A stretch of 64,000 nt of DNA from Coffea arabica (Eukaryota > Streptophyta > Magnoliopsida > Gentianales > Rubiaceae). The stretch lies in NCBI RefSeq assembly GCF_036785885.1, contig NC_092316.1, positions 50,601,001-50,665,000 of the forward strand, given 5' to 3'. The notes under the pieces were generated by a model that saw only the letters and a list, made by a program, of their open reading frames with translations, did not search any database and was not told the DNA's origin. Below are positions 23,251 through 36,050 of this stretch, piece after piece (position 1 is the first letter of the stretch; each line of letters opens with the position of its first letter). The position numbers and the translations under genes were made by a program.

Positions 23251-25990
23251 TAGGGGTGAGCAAATTCGGTTCTTACCGAATTCATAACCGATTTCAAATT
23301 CAATTCGGTAATTTGAAATCGGGAATTTGGTAATTTGGTACAAATTCGGTACGTACCAAATTCACCGAATTCTAATATGGTATAATGAGATTATGAATTA
23401 GGTAATAACCGATTTCGCATTCAAATTCGGTAATTGAAATCGGGTACCGCATTACCGCATTCGAATTACCAAATTGGCATATAAAATTATATAATATATA
23501 GATAAATGCTATTTAGTATTAGTATATACTACTAATACTTTATTATATTATATAGGTAAATGCTATTAATAATAATTAGTATATGGTATTATCAATTTAT
23601 CATCATATCATGTACTTATAATAATAATAATAATATATAATAATGTACAATATATTATTTTAGTATTTGTTAATTGTTATATGACTATAATAATACAAAT
23701 ATATAGTAATACATAACAATATAAGATAACTATATTACTTATTATTTTATACATGAGTAACATGACTAGAATTAGATAATAATTAACACATATGTCATAT
23801 ATGCATATTGCATAATACTAAATATTAAACAATAAACATAATTAGTAATTAAATTTATATATTGGTAATTTGATACATCATTCATGTTTGAATTATTGAA
23901 TATTTGAATGCGTAATCTCTAACTTGCAAGTATTAGTGCACTCTACATATTTAACTTAAAAATTCATATTATCTATTCACTAATCTTAATTCTTAAGACT
24001 TTAAGTATAGATAAGACAGCTAAGTAGTTAGCAGTGTAAGTGAATGCATATGAATTGCAAATCAATGTACTAGTGTATTGACTTTCACAATAACATGTGT
24101 AAGTAAATAAGTTTTTATTTTGATTTGAAATAAATTATAAGTTTGTAACTAATATAAGTTATCACTAGTCATTGTAATTTGTAAGTTTGTAACTAATAGT
24201 ACTTATTATTAATCAGTGTAAATTATAAATTCATTGTAACTACTAACTAATATTGCTTATTATTAGTCATTGTAAATTATAAATTCATAAATTATCACCA
24301 ATCATTGTATAGTCTAAGGTTTATTCTAGTTTAAGTTAATCACTTTTTATGTGTTTCTTAAATCATAGACTAAGGATTCTAGGTATAAGTGATCAAATAA
24401 ATGCCAATTAAACCACAAAATGATTAGAACATAAGTAATGTGTTCAATTATGAATAAATTTGGGGATCAAATTAGTAATAATTTATAAATCATTGAGGAG
24501 CATAATGAATGTATTATAATTTAGGAGCCCCAATTTGTAAATTAAAAATTACACAATCACTGCGGATGAATTTGGGAAAAGTCAGATTTCAGCTGATAAT
24601 CAGAACAATCACTGCCTAGTGCGGTAGTGCCTTCACTTAGGGCTTTCACAGCTTCACTCCCAAGTCCCAATTCCCAAATCGAAGCTGCTCTCCGCCGCAC
24701 TCTACGTCTCTCCTGTCTCCATCTCAGTCCTCATTCGACCGAATTTCTCACTTCACCAGTTCATCCCTGCCGTGCTGGTTCATCGCTGCTGAGTGCCAAA
24801 GCCGAAGCACCAATCACTGCTCATCTCTGGCTCGCTTAGGTAAGTGCTCATCTCTGGCAGTAAAATGACCAAGATCGACTTGGAAATTTGTTATCCTGAA
24901 TTGATAAGGGGACGAAATCTGAGCTTCCAATTGCAAACTCTCACTATTGTAGTAGTTTAGATTAGATTTGATATAACATAAGCTTTGTATTTTATACACA
25001 AGAAATCTCTCTCCAGTTGTGCAGCCTTTAAAAGTTAAGACCTTGGGGAAAAATTCCACCTTTTACCCGTTAGAAAAATTAAAAAGAAAAAAACTTGCTA
25101 AAATTCCACCTTTTACCTCCTTGTCCGTGGAGATTCTCTTAATTAATGGGTCTTGCCAACATTCTGGATGAAGTTATGCACTTGTGCTTCTTTGAAACTA
25201 GTCTATTCTTGCCTTGAATATTATATCGGCCTACAACATTTTGCATAAAGCTGAATCTATTTTTTATGGTGAAGTTAATACTGAGTCTATTTTTTTTTAC
25301 GCATAAAGCTGAGATTTTGCAATTGACATGATTTTTTGCATTATTCTCCAAATTATTGCAGTCATGTCTACTGGAAGTACTAACAATCCCAATCAAGTGG
25401 TCAGCTGAAAGTCCTACTCCAGCTCCAGCTCCTAGCTCGGCAGATTCAGGAGGAAAAGAGCCAAAGAAGCGAGGTCCATACAAGAAAAGATCTACAGTTT
25501 GGTCACACTTCAAAGAAGTTTTTGAGGGTAAGATTAGATATATGCCTTTTTTGCGAGAAACGCATAGCTGCTGATGGTAGGACTAATGGTACAACTGGTT
25601 TGAGAAATCATATAACCAGATGCGAGAAACACATTTGTAATGTGTGTGTAATAATTTGGATGTTGATTTCCTTTGAATTGGTGTTGTAGGCTTGTAGCCT
25701 GTAAGTTTGCAATTAGAATTAGTTTGCAATTAGCCTCATAGCCTGTAAATTGTACGGAAGCAGCGTTGCAAACTTAAGCTGATAACAGGCTTTTTTTTTT
25801 TATTTTTTAAATAGATGAATTCGGTTAAACCGAATTCATTACCGTTTTCAAATTTGAAATCGGTTGCGGAATGAATTCGGTTATGCCCAATTCGGAATTG
25901 AAAACGGTTTAAAATTTTACAGGTAGAATAACTGAATTCACCGAATTCAATGCACCGAATTACCGAATATGCACCGAATGCACACCCCTA
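23251..25990 (+). mobile_element. Decayed hAT transposon with a BED-finger remnant
   Basis: 2740 bp between inverted ends TAGGGGTGAGCA and its partner ending CACACCCCTA. Subterminal regions (23260-23480 and 25805-25985) are packed with accgaattc-type motifs in both orientations. The interior has a GC-richer leader with a GTAAGT donor near 24840, an acceptor near 25360 and a degraded transposase start. The 8 bp next to the two ends do not match (atggtgag against ggtgttgt), unlike a simple hAT insertion. The left flank is LINE ORF1 and the right flank is the SF3A1 upstream intron. Confidence 0.7.
25364..25640 (+). pseudogene. hAT transposase N-terminal fragment (BED zinc finger)
   Basis: Begins at an ATG directly after a splice acceptor (MSTGSTNNPNQ), then shifts frame into a Pro/Ala/Ser stretch and KKRGPYKKRSTVWSHFKEVF. 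It shifts again into CLFCEKRIAADGRTNGTTGL followed by RNHITRCEKH. The order tryptophan/phenylalanine segment, CX2C, then HX4C matches the BED zinc finger at the N-terminus of hAT transposases. At least two frame shifts; the RNase-H-like core and dimerisation domain are absent. Not functional. Confidence 0.7.
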
Positions 25991-26472
25991 GGTGTTGTTT
26001 TTGCTGAAATCTGAATCTTGATGCTCTAATGAATTTCATTGTGATTAGTTTATTCTGAAGTTGGTTGTTCTGTTAGTGTAATTTATTTATTTTCATTTTA
26101 AGAAAAGGTGGCTTTCTAACATTTTTGATTCGTTAGTTTATTTTGCTTGTACTTGGGATTATGTAGTGATTCCACTTGATGTATGTGAACATATGTGATG
26201 AAATATGTTTGTGAATGTTTGTCTTGAGTGAATTGAAAAGTTTGTGGATGATCTGAAGTAGGCATGAACTCATACCTAGTTTATGATCTTCAAGGGGGTA
26301 ATACCCGTCTCTTGTAGTTGTGCTCATTTTTGAGGTCTTCATCGTGATAAAGCTTCATGAAGTCATGAGTTATCAGAGCATGATATGCTAGGAAGTAAAA
26401 ATAGTGTGCTGCATGTGTTTTTTGTTGGTTTGTTTTTAACTTTTTTGTGAACTTTTTGCAGACCATCTGGAA
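25991..26472 (+). other. 5' intron and short 5' UTR of SF3A1
   Basis: T-rich sequence ending in a good acceptor (TTTTTGCAG at about 26461), 11 nt before the SF3A1 ATG, which suggests an intron in the 5' UTR. No matching donor or first exon is seen between the hAT end and here, so the native first exon is either farther upstream or lost. Confidence 0.55.
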
Positions 26473-29038
26473 ATGTTGGGCAATTTGCCGATATTGCCTT
26501 TACCTGCACCCCCTTCTGATGGTAATCTTGGGCCTTTACCACTAGCTCAGATAACTGAAGAAGACGAGAAACAGAATGGAAGTCAAGAGGATCTGAGCAA
26601 AGCTGACAAATCCAACTCAGCTCCTATTTCGGTTGCGACTCATACGAGAACTATTGGTATTATTTATCCTCCTCCAGATATCAGAAACATTGTTGACAAG
26701 ACATCTCAGTTTGTGGCCAAGAATGGTCCTGAGTTTGAAAAGAGGATTATCGCTAGCAATGCTGGGAATCCAAAATTTAACTTTTTGAATGCCTCTGATC
26801 CATACCATGCATACTATCAGCATCGTTTATCTGAAGCTCGTGCACAAAATCAGGTTTCTGCTCTGCAGCCATTGCAACTGGCAGATTCAGCTGCTCCTGA
26901 GTCTGCAGCTGCTGCCCCGGCTGCTGATGGCAAGGATGCGATTGCAAAGCCTGATCCGTCGGTGCAGTTTAGGCCTGTTCGTAAAATTCTTGAACCCCCT
27001 GAAGCAGAGCAGTACACTGTTCGTCTCCCTGAAGGGATTACAGGGGAGGAGTTGGACATAATTAAGCTTACTGCCCAGTTTGTCGCAAGGAATGGGAAAT
27101 CATTTTTGACTGGATTGACCAGTAGGGAGATTAACAATCCTCAATTTCTTTTTCTAAAACCAACCCATAGCATGTTTATGTTTTTTACATCTCTTGCGGA
27201 TGCTTATTCGAAAGTATTGATGCCTCCAAAAGCATTAACAGATAAGTTGAGAAAGAGTGTAACTGACATGACTACGGTGCTTGAAAGATGCCTTCATCGC
27301 TTGGAGTGGGAACGGTCGCAGGAGCAGGCTAGGCAGAAAGCTGAAGATGAGATAGAACAGGAGCGATTACATATGGCCATGATTGATTGGCATGACTTTG
27401 TTGTAGTAGAGACCATAGACTTTGCAGATGATGAGGATGAAGATTTGCCCCCTCCTATGACCCTGGAGGAGGTTATACGAAGAAGCAAGATGACAGGTAT
27501 GGAAGAAGAGGAGATCATTGAGCCTGGGAAGGAAGTAGAAATGGAAATGGATGAAGAGGAGGTGCAGCTTGTTGAGGAGGGCATGAGGGCAGCTAGTCTT
27601 GAAGAGAACGGGGACCTGAAGAATAATGAAGCTAAGGTTACAATAGATGAAGCAGAACCACCTATGAGGATAGTAAAGAATTGGAAGAGACCTGAGGAGA
27701 GGTTACCTGCTGAAAGAGATCCAACTAAATTTGTTGTGTCTCCAATAACTGGTGAGCTGATTCCTGACAATGAGATGTCTGAACATATCAGGATCTCTTT
27801 AATTGATCCAAAGTACAAGGAGCAGAAGGAGAGGATGTTTGCAAAAATTAGGGATACAACTCTTGCTCCTGATGATGAGATCACAAAAAATATTGTTGGA
27901 CTTGCTCGAACCCGTCCTGATATTTTTGGTACCACTGAGGAGGAAGTCTCTAATGCTGTTAAGGCAGAGATCGAGAAGAAAAAAGATGATCAACCAAAGC
28001 AAGTCATTTGGGATGGGCATACAGGAAGTATTGGTCGTACAGCAAGTCAGGCCATGTCTCAGAATGCTGGTGGAGAAGATCTAAATGAAGCAGGCAACAG
28101 TGATATGAGAAATCTTCCAGGTCCTGCAGCTCCTCCTCCTCCCAGACCTGGCATGCCATCAATTAGACCTCTTCCTCCACCTCCTGGACTTGCCTTGAAT
28201 ATCCCTAGGCCTCCTAATACTGTTCAGTATTCAACCCCAACTGGTCCCGGTGTTTTGGCTCCACCTCCACCTAGGCCTCCAGTCGTCGGTGTTCTGCCTA
28301 GACCTGCACCTCATCCGATGTCAATGATGCCGGGCCAGCAACCTCTGATGGTAAATCGACCCCAAATGCATCCGTCCATGTCCATGAATTCCCCCAACAT
28401 GCCTGTGCCACCGCCACCTGGATCTCAATTTACACATTTGTCTGCTCCCCGGCCTTTTGTTCCCCTTTCCATGTCTCAGCCTGGCCTGCCTATGGTCCCA
28501 CCGCCATCCATGCCTCAGGGAATGCCACCACCTCCACCTGAGGAAGCTCCTCCACCACTTCCTGAAGAACCAGAACCAAAAAGACAGAAACTTGATGATG
28601 CTCTGCTTGTTCCCGAGGATCAATTTTTAGCTCAACATTCGGTATGATGCACTTTTGCATTCATTTATATTTGTGATTTTTTTAAAAAAAAAAAATTTCC
28701 TTTTGTGAAAAAAGAGAAGGTTTTACGTCATTGGGTTGTAACTAAGCTTGCATTTGTGTGCACTGCAGGGACCTGCTCGTATCAACGTGTCTGTGCCCAA
28801 TCATGATGAAGGCAATATGAAAGGGCAGGTGCTGGAGATTCTTGTGCAGTCGCTGTCTGAAACTGTCAGCAGCTTGAAAGAGAAAATAGCTGGTGAGATT
28901 CAACTTCCGGCTAACAAACAGAAACTGAGTGGAAGGCCTGGTTTTCTCAAGGACAATTTGTCGCTCGCATATTATAACGTTGCACCCGGAGAAACACTTC
29001 AACTCTCTCTCAGAGAGCGTGGAGGAAGAAAGAGATGA
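26473..29038 (+). CDS. SF3A1: Splicing factor 3A subunit 1 (SF3a120 / PRP21 family)
   Basis: Two coding exons, 26473-28641 and 28769-29038 (phase 0, GTATGA...CTGCAG), give 812 residues, close to the usual plant length. Two SURP modules lie at residues about 68-119 and 193-248, followed by the PRP21-like charged region (about 265-530). A Pro-rich segment (about 565-705) follows, and exon 2 encodes a C-terminal ubiquitin-like domain ending in RERGGRKR. Family role: component of the SF3a complex of U2 snRNP in the nucleus, needed for branch-site recognition; SURP2 binds SF3a60 and the ubiquitin-like domain contacts RNA. It opens MLGNLPILPLPAPP, typical of plant orthologues. Coding sequence looks intact; its upstream region is disturbed by the hAT/LINE junction. 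Confidence 0.95.
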
Positions 29039-29667
29039 GAAGCTTAACATTGGCCAAAGCCTTGAAACGCTTTATTTTCCTATTTGGATCTGTTACTTCT
29101 CCTAAGAAGTATTGTCTCACCAAAATTATTTTTTGTGATGTTTTAGAGCTTCCTTTGAAATTGCTTATTGAGTGATAAGGAGAGTAAATTGTCTTTTCTT
29201 AGTTCGGAATATCTGTATATACATTTCCTATAAACTCTAGATTAAAATAGGAGGAACACAGTAAACAGGAATGGCCTTCAATTTACCCATTCGAAGATGA
29301 AAATGTTCCTCCCATCAAAATCTGCACCTTTGAAAGCTTATCATCTATAAAAGCTGAAAATGATTTCAGTGTAAACTTCCACGCCTTTGCCTGACAAGTT
29401 TAGGCTTACATCTACGAGTAATGTTATGTACACAAGGGAAAATGTTTTTGCCAACTTCAAGCGTAGCTACATTAATTCATTTCTATCCAGCTTCAAAATT
29501 CCAAACCAGCAGATGCAAGTTCTCATGCATACTGTCCATCAGAATTCGTCGTTGCCTCAGCTGCTGCTTTAGAAAATAAAGCAATGCATGCCTCATCCAG
29601 GATTTGTGAAAACTGTAGAGTTGAAGAAGACAAGTGGCAGCTGAGTGTAGATAGCAATCGGCGACTT
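29039..29667. other. Convergent 3' regions of SF3A1 (+) and the vacuolar sorting receptor (-)
   Basis: 629 bp between the two stop codons. It must contain both 3' UTRs; no further gene was seen. Confidence 0.6.
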
Positions 29668-32600
29668 CTACACAGATGAACGTTGTTGAAGAGGCTCAGC
29701 TTCATGACGGACAACCTGATTTTGCTGGTTGTCGATTGGCATGTACTGTGACATGATGGCCATAATCTCCGAGTCCATGTAAGACTGCAAATCAGATGGA
29801 AGTTAGATACATGAAATAGATGATCGCAATGTAAGAAGTTTGTTGAGCTGATGATAATGAGACGTACTTTTTTTTTTTTTTTGTCAAACAAAAGGGCCTG
29901 GCCCAACTTCAGGCCCCAACCCTTATTTGGGTTGTTGGGTCATTTCCCATTTTGGTTACTGGGAGTCGAACCTTGGTGGATGCTCTAACTAGAGACTACA
30001 CCACCAGGTGAGCTACCCAGGTCGGGCGATAATGAGACGTACTCGAAGTCTATATTTGTAGAAGATGTAACCAGCCATGCTAGCAGCCACTACTGCAGCT
30101 AAAACCAATAATGTGACAAACCACCCGAATTTTGATGTGTGCCTTTCTGTGAGGAATGAAAAATATAGTAATTAGTAATTTGTTCTTTGTTTGCAGCATC
30201 CTACTAAAGTACATATTTTTCATCTCCCCTCAGGGGATAACTTGTTGAATGCATATCTTTTAGCCTTCCTACTAGCAACTCAAACGTACTGTCCTGTTGA
30301 TAAAAGGTGGTTTGCCTCTCATTATAAGGAAAACAGTAAGAAATAGAAATGAAAAAGATGCAGGAAAACTGAAGTTAATGAAGTCTTGAACTGATACGTG
30401 TGTCTTGATGCATAGGAGCTTATGTTTGTATACATAAGCACAAAGAGAGAGCGAGTATATTGCAAACAAACAAGTAAAATTAAATCTATTTATTTTGAAG
30501 AAATGAATAGTCATTAAAGAAGTGAGTTTCATTTTCTTGAGTGACAACCTAAAACATTTGCTGTGGTCGAGGTTTTGGGCATTCCTGCAGAATATTCTGA
30601 CATGGACGATATTCATAGGTCAGGCACACGAAAATACTATCTAATCTTGTATACCTAGCCCCATGTGGTGGGAGTCTTGTGCATTATATCTTCTTATGCT
30701 GTTTACAAATAAGGCAGCATGAGTAGTCTTTTGAGCTTTTCTTTTTGTTGGTTTATTCGAGGGACAAATTTTAAATTCATAAGCACCCGCACTTAGGAAG
30801 TCTGAGTAAATAAATCCCATAAAAATAGGCTCACATTGTATTCTGCATGGAAGATGTACTCAGGATTGAAAGTCAACACTTTTTAGGGTGTTTACATGGA
30901 ACTCTATGCAAGCAAGGAGATATCAGCAGATTGAAGCAAAGAATAAGACATAGTTCATCTTTTACATTTTGGTGGCTCTTACATCTTTTCTACCCTAGAT
31001 GAATATTAGAATCTCGGAAAAATATGAAATTTTCATTTCAACCAAAGAGAAAGATAATGAAACTAGTCGCACATGATGTGTTTAAAGCAGCAAACAACTC
31101 TGTGTTACTTCTGCAGAATCACAAATTCTAATCAATTTGAGATGATTTTTCTTACCAATGCAGGTATCGTGCTCCAAAATGTAAAGTTTGTCCCCTCTGC
31201 AACCGCACTCAAATTCGCTCCATGTGTTCTTACAGGTGCAATCATCACATTGACAAACTTTACCTTCCTTACATTCATCTATTTCTGTCATACATTAAAG
31301 AGTAGAACATTGAATTGAAATCTCAGATTAAGGCAGTAAACTTAAGAAGGATAGCCAGAGCTAAGTAGAAGACTGGGGATCTTATATATGTTAAAGAGTT
31401 ATCCATTTTTTGATAATGGCAGGAAAGCACCTTCACATTGACAGCCATCTCCAGTGAATCCAGGAGGACAGTGACAGCCTGTAAGATCAGATTCCTGTTT
31501 ATCCACAGAAGGATATCATATCAACATTAGAATGGTAGAATCCATAAAAAAACTGTTGTCTTTTGAAAAGTAATGTATCACTGAACTGTGCAAGCTGAAA
31601 CTGTCAGTCCATGTCGAGTTTCTGACCAGCACCCTCCATTATTGACCATGCATCTTCCAGGTCCAACAGCTGCAAATATAAAAGAGGAAGCAAAAGCATA
31701 AGAGGCATGAATCCTGGATAGAATGTGCCTACGAGGTTATAATTCTAAGGAGAAACTCAGGTGCAATCTTTGAATATAGAATTTGAACATAATTTTAATT
31801 GGCCACTTATGTAAAGCAGCAGGGTTGGAATTGGTGAATGTGTAAGATACTTGCATGCCTGTTGGATCTAGGAAATGTGACAGAACAAAGAGAAATCACT
31901 TAAAATGTTATCTCGTAATGCCTTATTCTGGACCGCAAAAGCCCCCAAAAAAAAATGGTTCCAGGAAAAGATTCCTTCACAAGTTGATAATAAAAAGGGA
32001 ACATGTTTGGAAGTATCAAAGCTAAATTATTGAAAGATATATCTCCCTATAGAATAGAATAGATACCTTCACAAGACTTGTATCCATCTCCTCTATATTG
32101 CACACCATTCGCTGAAGGGCACTGGCAAACTCTTCCCCTGAATGTATCCTTAAGAAATAACAAATAAAGGCTGATAAGAGAGCAGCTGAAGTGGTTTATT
32201 CGTGTATTTCAATCGCATTCCACAGCAAGAAGCACAAGTCACCACATGTGTATGTAATCAGAAGAAATGCTTTCACTTACCTTGCAGGCAGTTATGTTAG
32301 AATGAGAGTCCTGCCAACAACCACCATTGTTTTCAAGGCACTCGTTGGTCTCAAGATCTGTTTATAAAGCAGAGAGATCAGATGATGCTACATAAGTACT
32401 ATTTCTGTCACTAGCAAAAACCATCAGCCATGCAGAGCCAAACCTCCATTTAGACAAATGGGAGGATCAGTAGTCTCCTTGAATCCAGCGCAAATGGCTT
32501 TTAAGACGGCAACCCTCTCTAATTTTCCTTGATGGAGTGAAGAAAAAGCAAATTTAGTTTGGTTAGCAAAACAAAAATCCATCATTAACTAGAAAAATAG

Positions 32601-35508
32601 TTTCTTTAGATTATTATATGGTTAATTGTTTGATGTAGAAGCATTTCACATTATATGCTTTAGTCAAACTAATTGAAGTATGATCAGAAATGCCACAACC
32701 AAATCAGAATTCATTCAGATTGTAAATTTGTTGGAGTTGCAAGAGTAAGTATTAGAATAAATGAAATTCGCAATAGGGAATATGTCTCAGGAAAACCCCA
32801 TTCTGAAATATTGTCTCCAGTCTTGTGTCATTCTTACTGTGATCGAATTAAGTTGTTAATTCAGTTACTAATTTTGTTTGGATAAACTAATGCAAGACAA
32901 TGCTGTTACTCCCAAATGAGTCCTTTTTTATCTTCAGGAGAAAAAGGAGGCCAAAAGCTGCAGCTGCAGACAGAATCTTGCATCTGATCTTAACTCGGAA
33001 AATTTTAATCAGAATGGATGACCATGTCAGCTGGCCAGCATTTTTGAACTGATACAGAAAATTACAAGTCCAATGTTTTCTCCATTAACCATCCAAAAAG
33101 AATGTGGATTAATCTTCTGAAGTAATATCCAAAACTACCAAGGGACTACAAGTATTGAACAACATAGACATCTGTAACAAACCTCTGTACTGGACATCGT
33201 TTATATCCAATGTTGGCAATATTGTGACATCACCTCGAGATCCTCGACCAACCTAGATTTAACAAAGAACAAAAAGTCAATGTAATGGTCATTCATCCAC
33301 CAAATCATGTCTAACTTTTGTCTCATCAGCGTTAATTTCTGACAACTGAGACAAATAAAATTGAGGCGTGGGGATTGTAAGAACCTGGAGGTCTTGTTCA
33401 ATTTTAAGTACTTGATTTTCCACATCAGCTTCGGGGTCGCCCATACAACTCTTTATCTTCTCAATCGGTAGATCTGATGGACAAGATACGTAAATAGTTG
33501 AGTATTTTCAAAATGCAAGATCAATTTGTTCTGCAGAAAAAGCTTTTGAGAGCAGAACTCACGCAGCGATCTCATAACCTCCTCTGCACATTCCTTGCTG
33601 TATTTCTTTTGCTTCATTGAGCACCTAATGTGGAAGTCTGTGACATAATCCCACCAAACCCAAGAGCGGTTGCTCTCATTTGCAACTCTGTGCACGCAGA
33701 GCTGTCCTAAATTTTCGAATACTACGTCCTTTCCTTGATACCCCATCCCAAAGTCTTGCTCAGGATCAGGTGCACAGTATCTTCCATGATTGATGCACTG
33801 AGACTTGCATTGACTGCTAAGAAGAAAAGCGTGAGGACAATACCAAGTGATGTAGTGTGGTGTGAAACGGGTGTATCCACCCTTCTCAAGAATCTGAGCA
33901 TTGCCCTTAAAATTTTTGATGAAATTCATTTGTTCATCACACCGGATTCCACACTCATCATTACTATTGGTCCAGAGCTCATACTCCACCCTCTGATCAG
34001 GATGTGGCATTGACTCCGACCAGTCAATTTTTACAACAACATTTGCAGCTTTCTTCAGTGCACCCTTTATGGATTCACCGACAGAATGATCAATCAAAAC
34101 TGAAGGGACTCCAATCTTCTCCAAGTATCCATCTGCATCTGAGCTTTCTTCCGGTGAATCCATAGTTATTAGGGGCTCATCTACGCTATCAGCCACTAAA
34201 ACTGCAGCAGCACCAGCTTGTTGTCCATTCCATACCTTCAAAGCGAAGTAACATCCTGTAAAGGGCAGAAAAAAGTTTTAATTAGAGACCACAGCGTTCC
34301 ATTGCATCATAAAATTGTTTGTTCTAATTACTTGTTATTGGTTTCAATCGGGCTCGTCCATTTATCTCAAAAAGGTCTCCTGGTAATTGGTATAGAGCTA
34401 AAAGGTTCCCTCCACTCTCCCAGAAACCAGAATTAGCATGATTTCATAACAAGACAGGAGAAAAGAAGTAGAATTTCACCAACCACGGCCAAAACTTGAG
34501 ATTCCATAAATCTGCAGTGTTTAAATTCCACTTTTGAACCCCTACCAATTGTTGCTCCGTTTATACTGTAACCAAAATTATTTTGATTGGATTAGCATTC
34601 TGAGTTCATCCAGGACTTTCCGTTAAGCATCAATAATCCATGCACAAAGGATAGTATTCCAGGACCCAAAATTGTTTGGGTGCCTCTAGGAAGACACAGA
34701 AGGGTGATATAAGAACAGCTTGATGCATCAGAATCAACTTATTTCCTCTGAAAAATAAAAAGAAGTTTGCACAAATACACCAGAAAAATCAAAGGTTTTA
34801 AATTAGGAAACTATAGTTGATTAAATTTAAAAAAAAAAAAAAAGCTATAAACTGCAAATTGATTCTCTGCCGTCGGATGATCACATGGCAGAAAGTATCA
34901 AGGTTGACCATGAAAACAGAGCAATAAGACAGAGTAACTAAATCTGGACATCCAAAAAGACAATTTAATTACCTAAAGGACAGAAGCAACACATCAAAAT
35001 CTTCTAAACAACGTTAAACTCACTTTAAAAAAATTAAAAAGAAATAATTCCACCACCTTAAAGAGCTAACTACTAAAATCCCATTCTCCAAATTCTCAAA
35101 AATTGTTAATTGCATGTCACATAAACACATGCAGATGTATAAAACTAACAAAAAAAAAAATTGCACCAGGAAAAGCGACAGGAGAAGAAGAAAGCTGATG
35201 ATTACCTCCACGATCAAGGAGGAGGATGGTGGGAGTGGAAGACTTTGACCTGAAGGGCTTATCACCCTCAAAAGGAGAACAACCAGTAGCACCTGTATCA
35301 GGATAAACAACAGTTCCAACCATTGATCCTCCATAGTCAGGCACACCAAAGTTGCCAATAGCAGCATCATGCTTGGAGCGAATATCAGAAGGATCAAGTA
35401 TACTAATACTACTCTTCTCCACAATCTTGCCTCAGTTAAAATACTGGTACTAGACAATACAAGGGTGGATACAATCAAGAAAGCTCTTGAAAACAGAGTA
35501 TTTGCCAT
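29668..35508 (-). CDS. Vacuolar sorting receptor (BP-80/VSR type), 12 exons, frame break in exon 1
   Basis: Exons in transcript order: 35508-35206, 34255-33563, 33473-33385, 33252-33183, 32527-32444, 32357-32281, 32148-32067, 31669-31587, 31494-31431, 31284-31156, 30146-30043, 29784-29668. All joins have GT-AG and keep phase, giving about 631 residues, normal for VSRs. Signal peptide, then protease-associated domain ([26 protein letters not shown]), the central Cys-rich domain ([20 protein letters not shown]), EGF-like repeats including a calcium-binding type ([10 protein letters not shown]), one membrane span in exon 11, and a tail with YMPI, a YXX-phi sorting signal. Family role: type I receptor carrying soluble proteins from Golgi/TGN to the vacuole. 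Oddity: near 35420-35428 at least one base is missing between the signal peptide (…TEAR) and [11 protein letters not shown], so the ATG frame is lost. Confidence 0.9.
29853..29868. repeat. SINE target-site duplication, copy distal to exon 11
   Basis: gataatgagacgtact, identical to 30028-30043. On the minus strand it reads A|GTACGTCTCATTATC, a second copy of the exon-11 splice donor. Confidence 0.9.
29869..30027 (-). mobile_element. tRNA-derived SINE in a VSR intron
   Basis: 159 bp on the minus strand, starting with a tRNA-like head that holds Pol III box A (TAGCTCACCTGG) and a perfect box B (GGTTCGACTCC), then an unrelated body and a poly(A) tail. It is flanked by 16-bp perfect target duplications. 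A perfect TSD and intact boxes suggest a fairly young insertion. It lies between VSR exons 11 and 12, immediately beyond the exon-11 donor. Confidence 0.88.
30028..30043. repeat. SINE target-site duplication, copy containing the original donor
   Basis: Includes the last base of VSR exon 11 (30043) and the GT donor (30042-30041). Confidence 0.9.
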
Positions 35509-36050
35509 TTGAGATGCTGCAGAAACTGAGACAAGCGTTGGTAAAATTGTGGGCTCTGCTCAGATATAAAGAAAGAGGTGAAATGAAATGCTGACAAAAT
35601 GGAAACAGATGGAGGGAAGAGGATAGAACAGGTCTTTCTACAAGGGGCAGTAAATGCTAGTAGTAGAACTAGTCCAAGTGTTTTTGCTACATGGGATGGA
35701 TGGATATTGGACGAAGAGAGAGAGAGAAGACTTTGAAGGAAGAGAAACTGAGAAAAAAAGAAAGGTTTAGGGGTGGACTTTGGCTTCTATTGCACCTTTT
35801 TTCTTCTTTTTTTTGTTGTTTCTTCTTCTTGTTCTTGAATTGAATCAATGCTATGACGTAAAGGAAACGACTGGAAAGGTGGGAGAAAGAGCAAGGAAGA
35901 GTTGGAGTGTGGATTGTGGAAAGCAGCCAGGGGAACCACCACGAATGCAACTTCCAACTGAAAATCAAAAGTACAGATTCTAATATACACTTCTTTTTTT
36001 TTTCTAATTTGAATAGAACTCACCTAAATTAAGACAGGTTTTTTTTTTTT
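35509..36050 (-). promoter_or_regulatory. Upstream region of the vacuolar sorting receptor
   Basis: A TTTATATC element at about 35563-35570 lies roughly 55 bp upstream of the ATG. A pyrimidine-rich stretch on the minus strand (about 35710-35765) resembles plant Y-patch promoters. Assignment is by position only. Confidence 0.35.

Noticed and set aside
27294-27935. 213-residue minus-strand ORF
   Set aside because: Ser-rich antisense shadow of SF3A1 exon 1.
29950-30027. tRNA gene
   Set aside because: Box A and box B are present, but the unit has a poly(A) tail and a 16-bp TSD, so it is a SINE.
34991-35508. 162-residue ORF starting at the VSR ATG
   Set aside because: Only the first roughly 28 residues are the VSR signal peptide; the rest is the wrong frame after the exon-1 break and runs into the intron.
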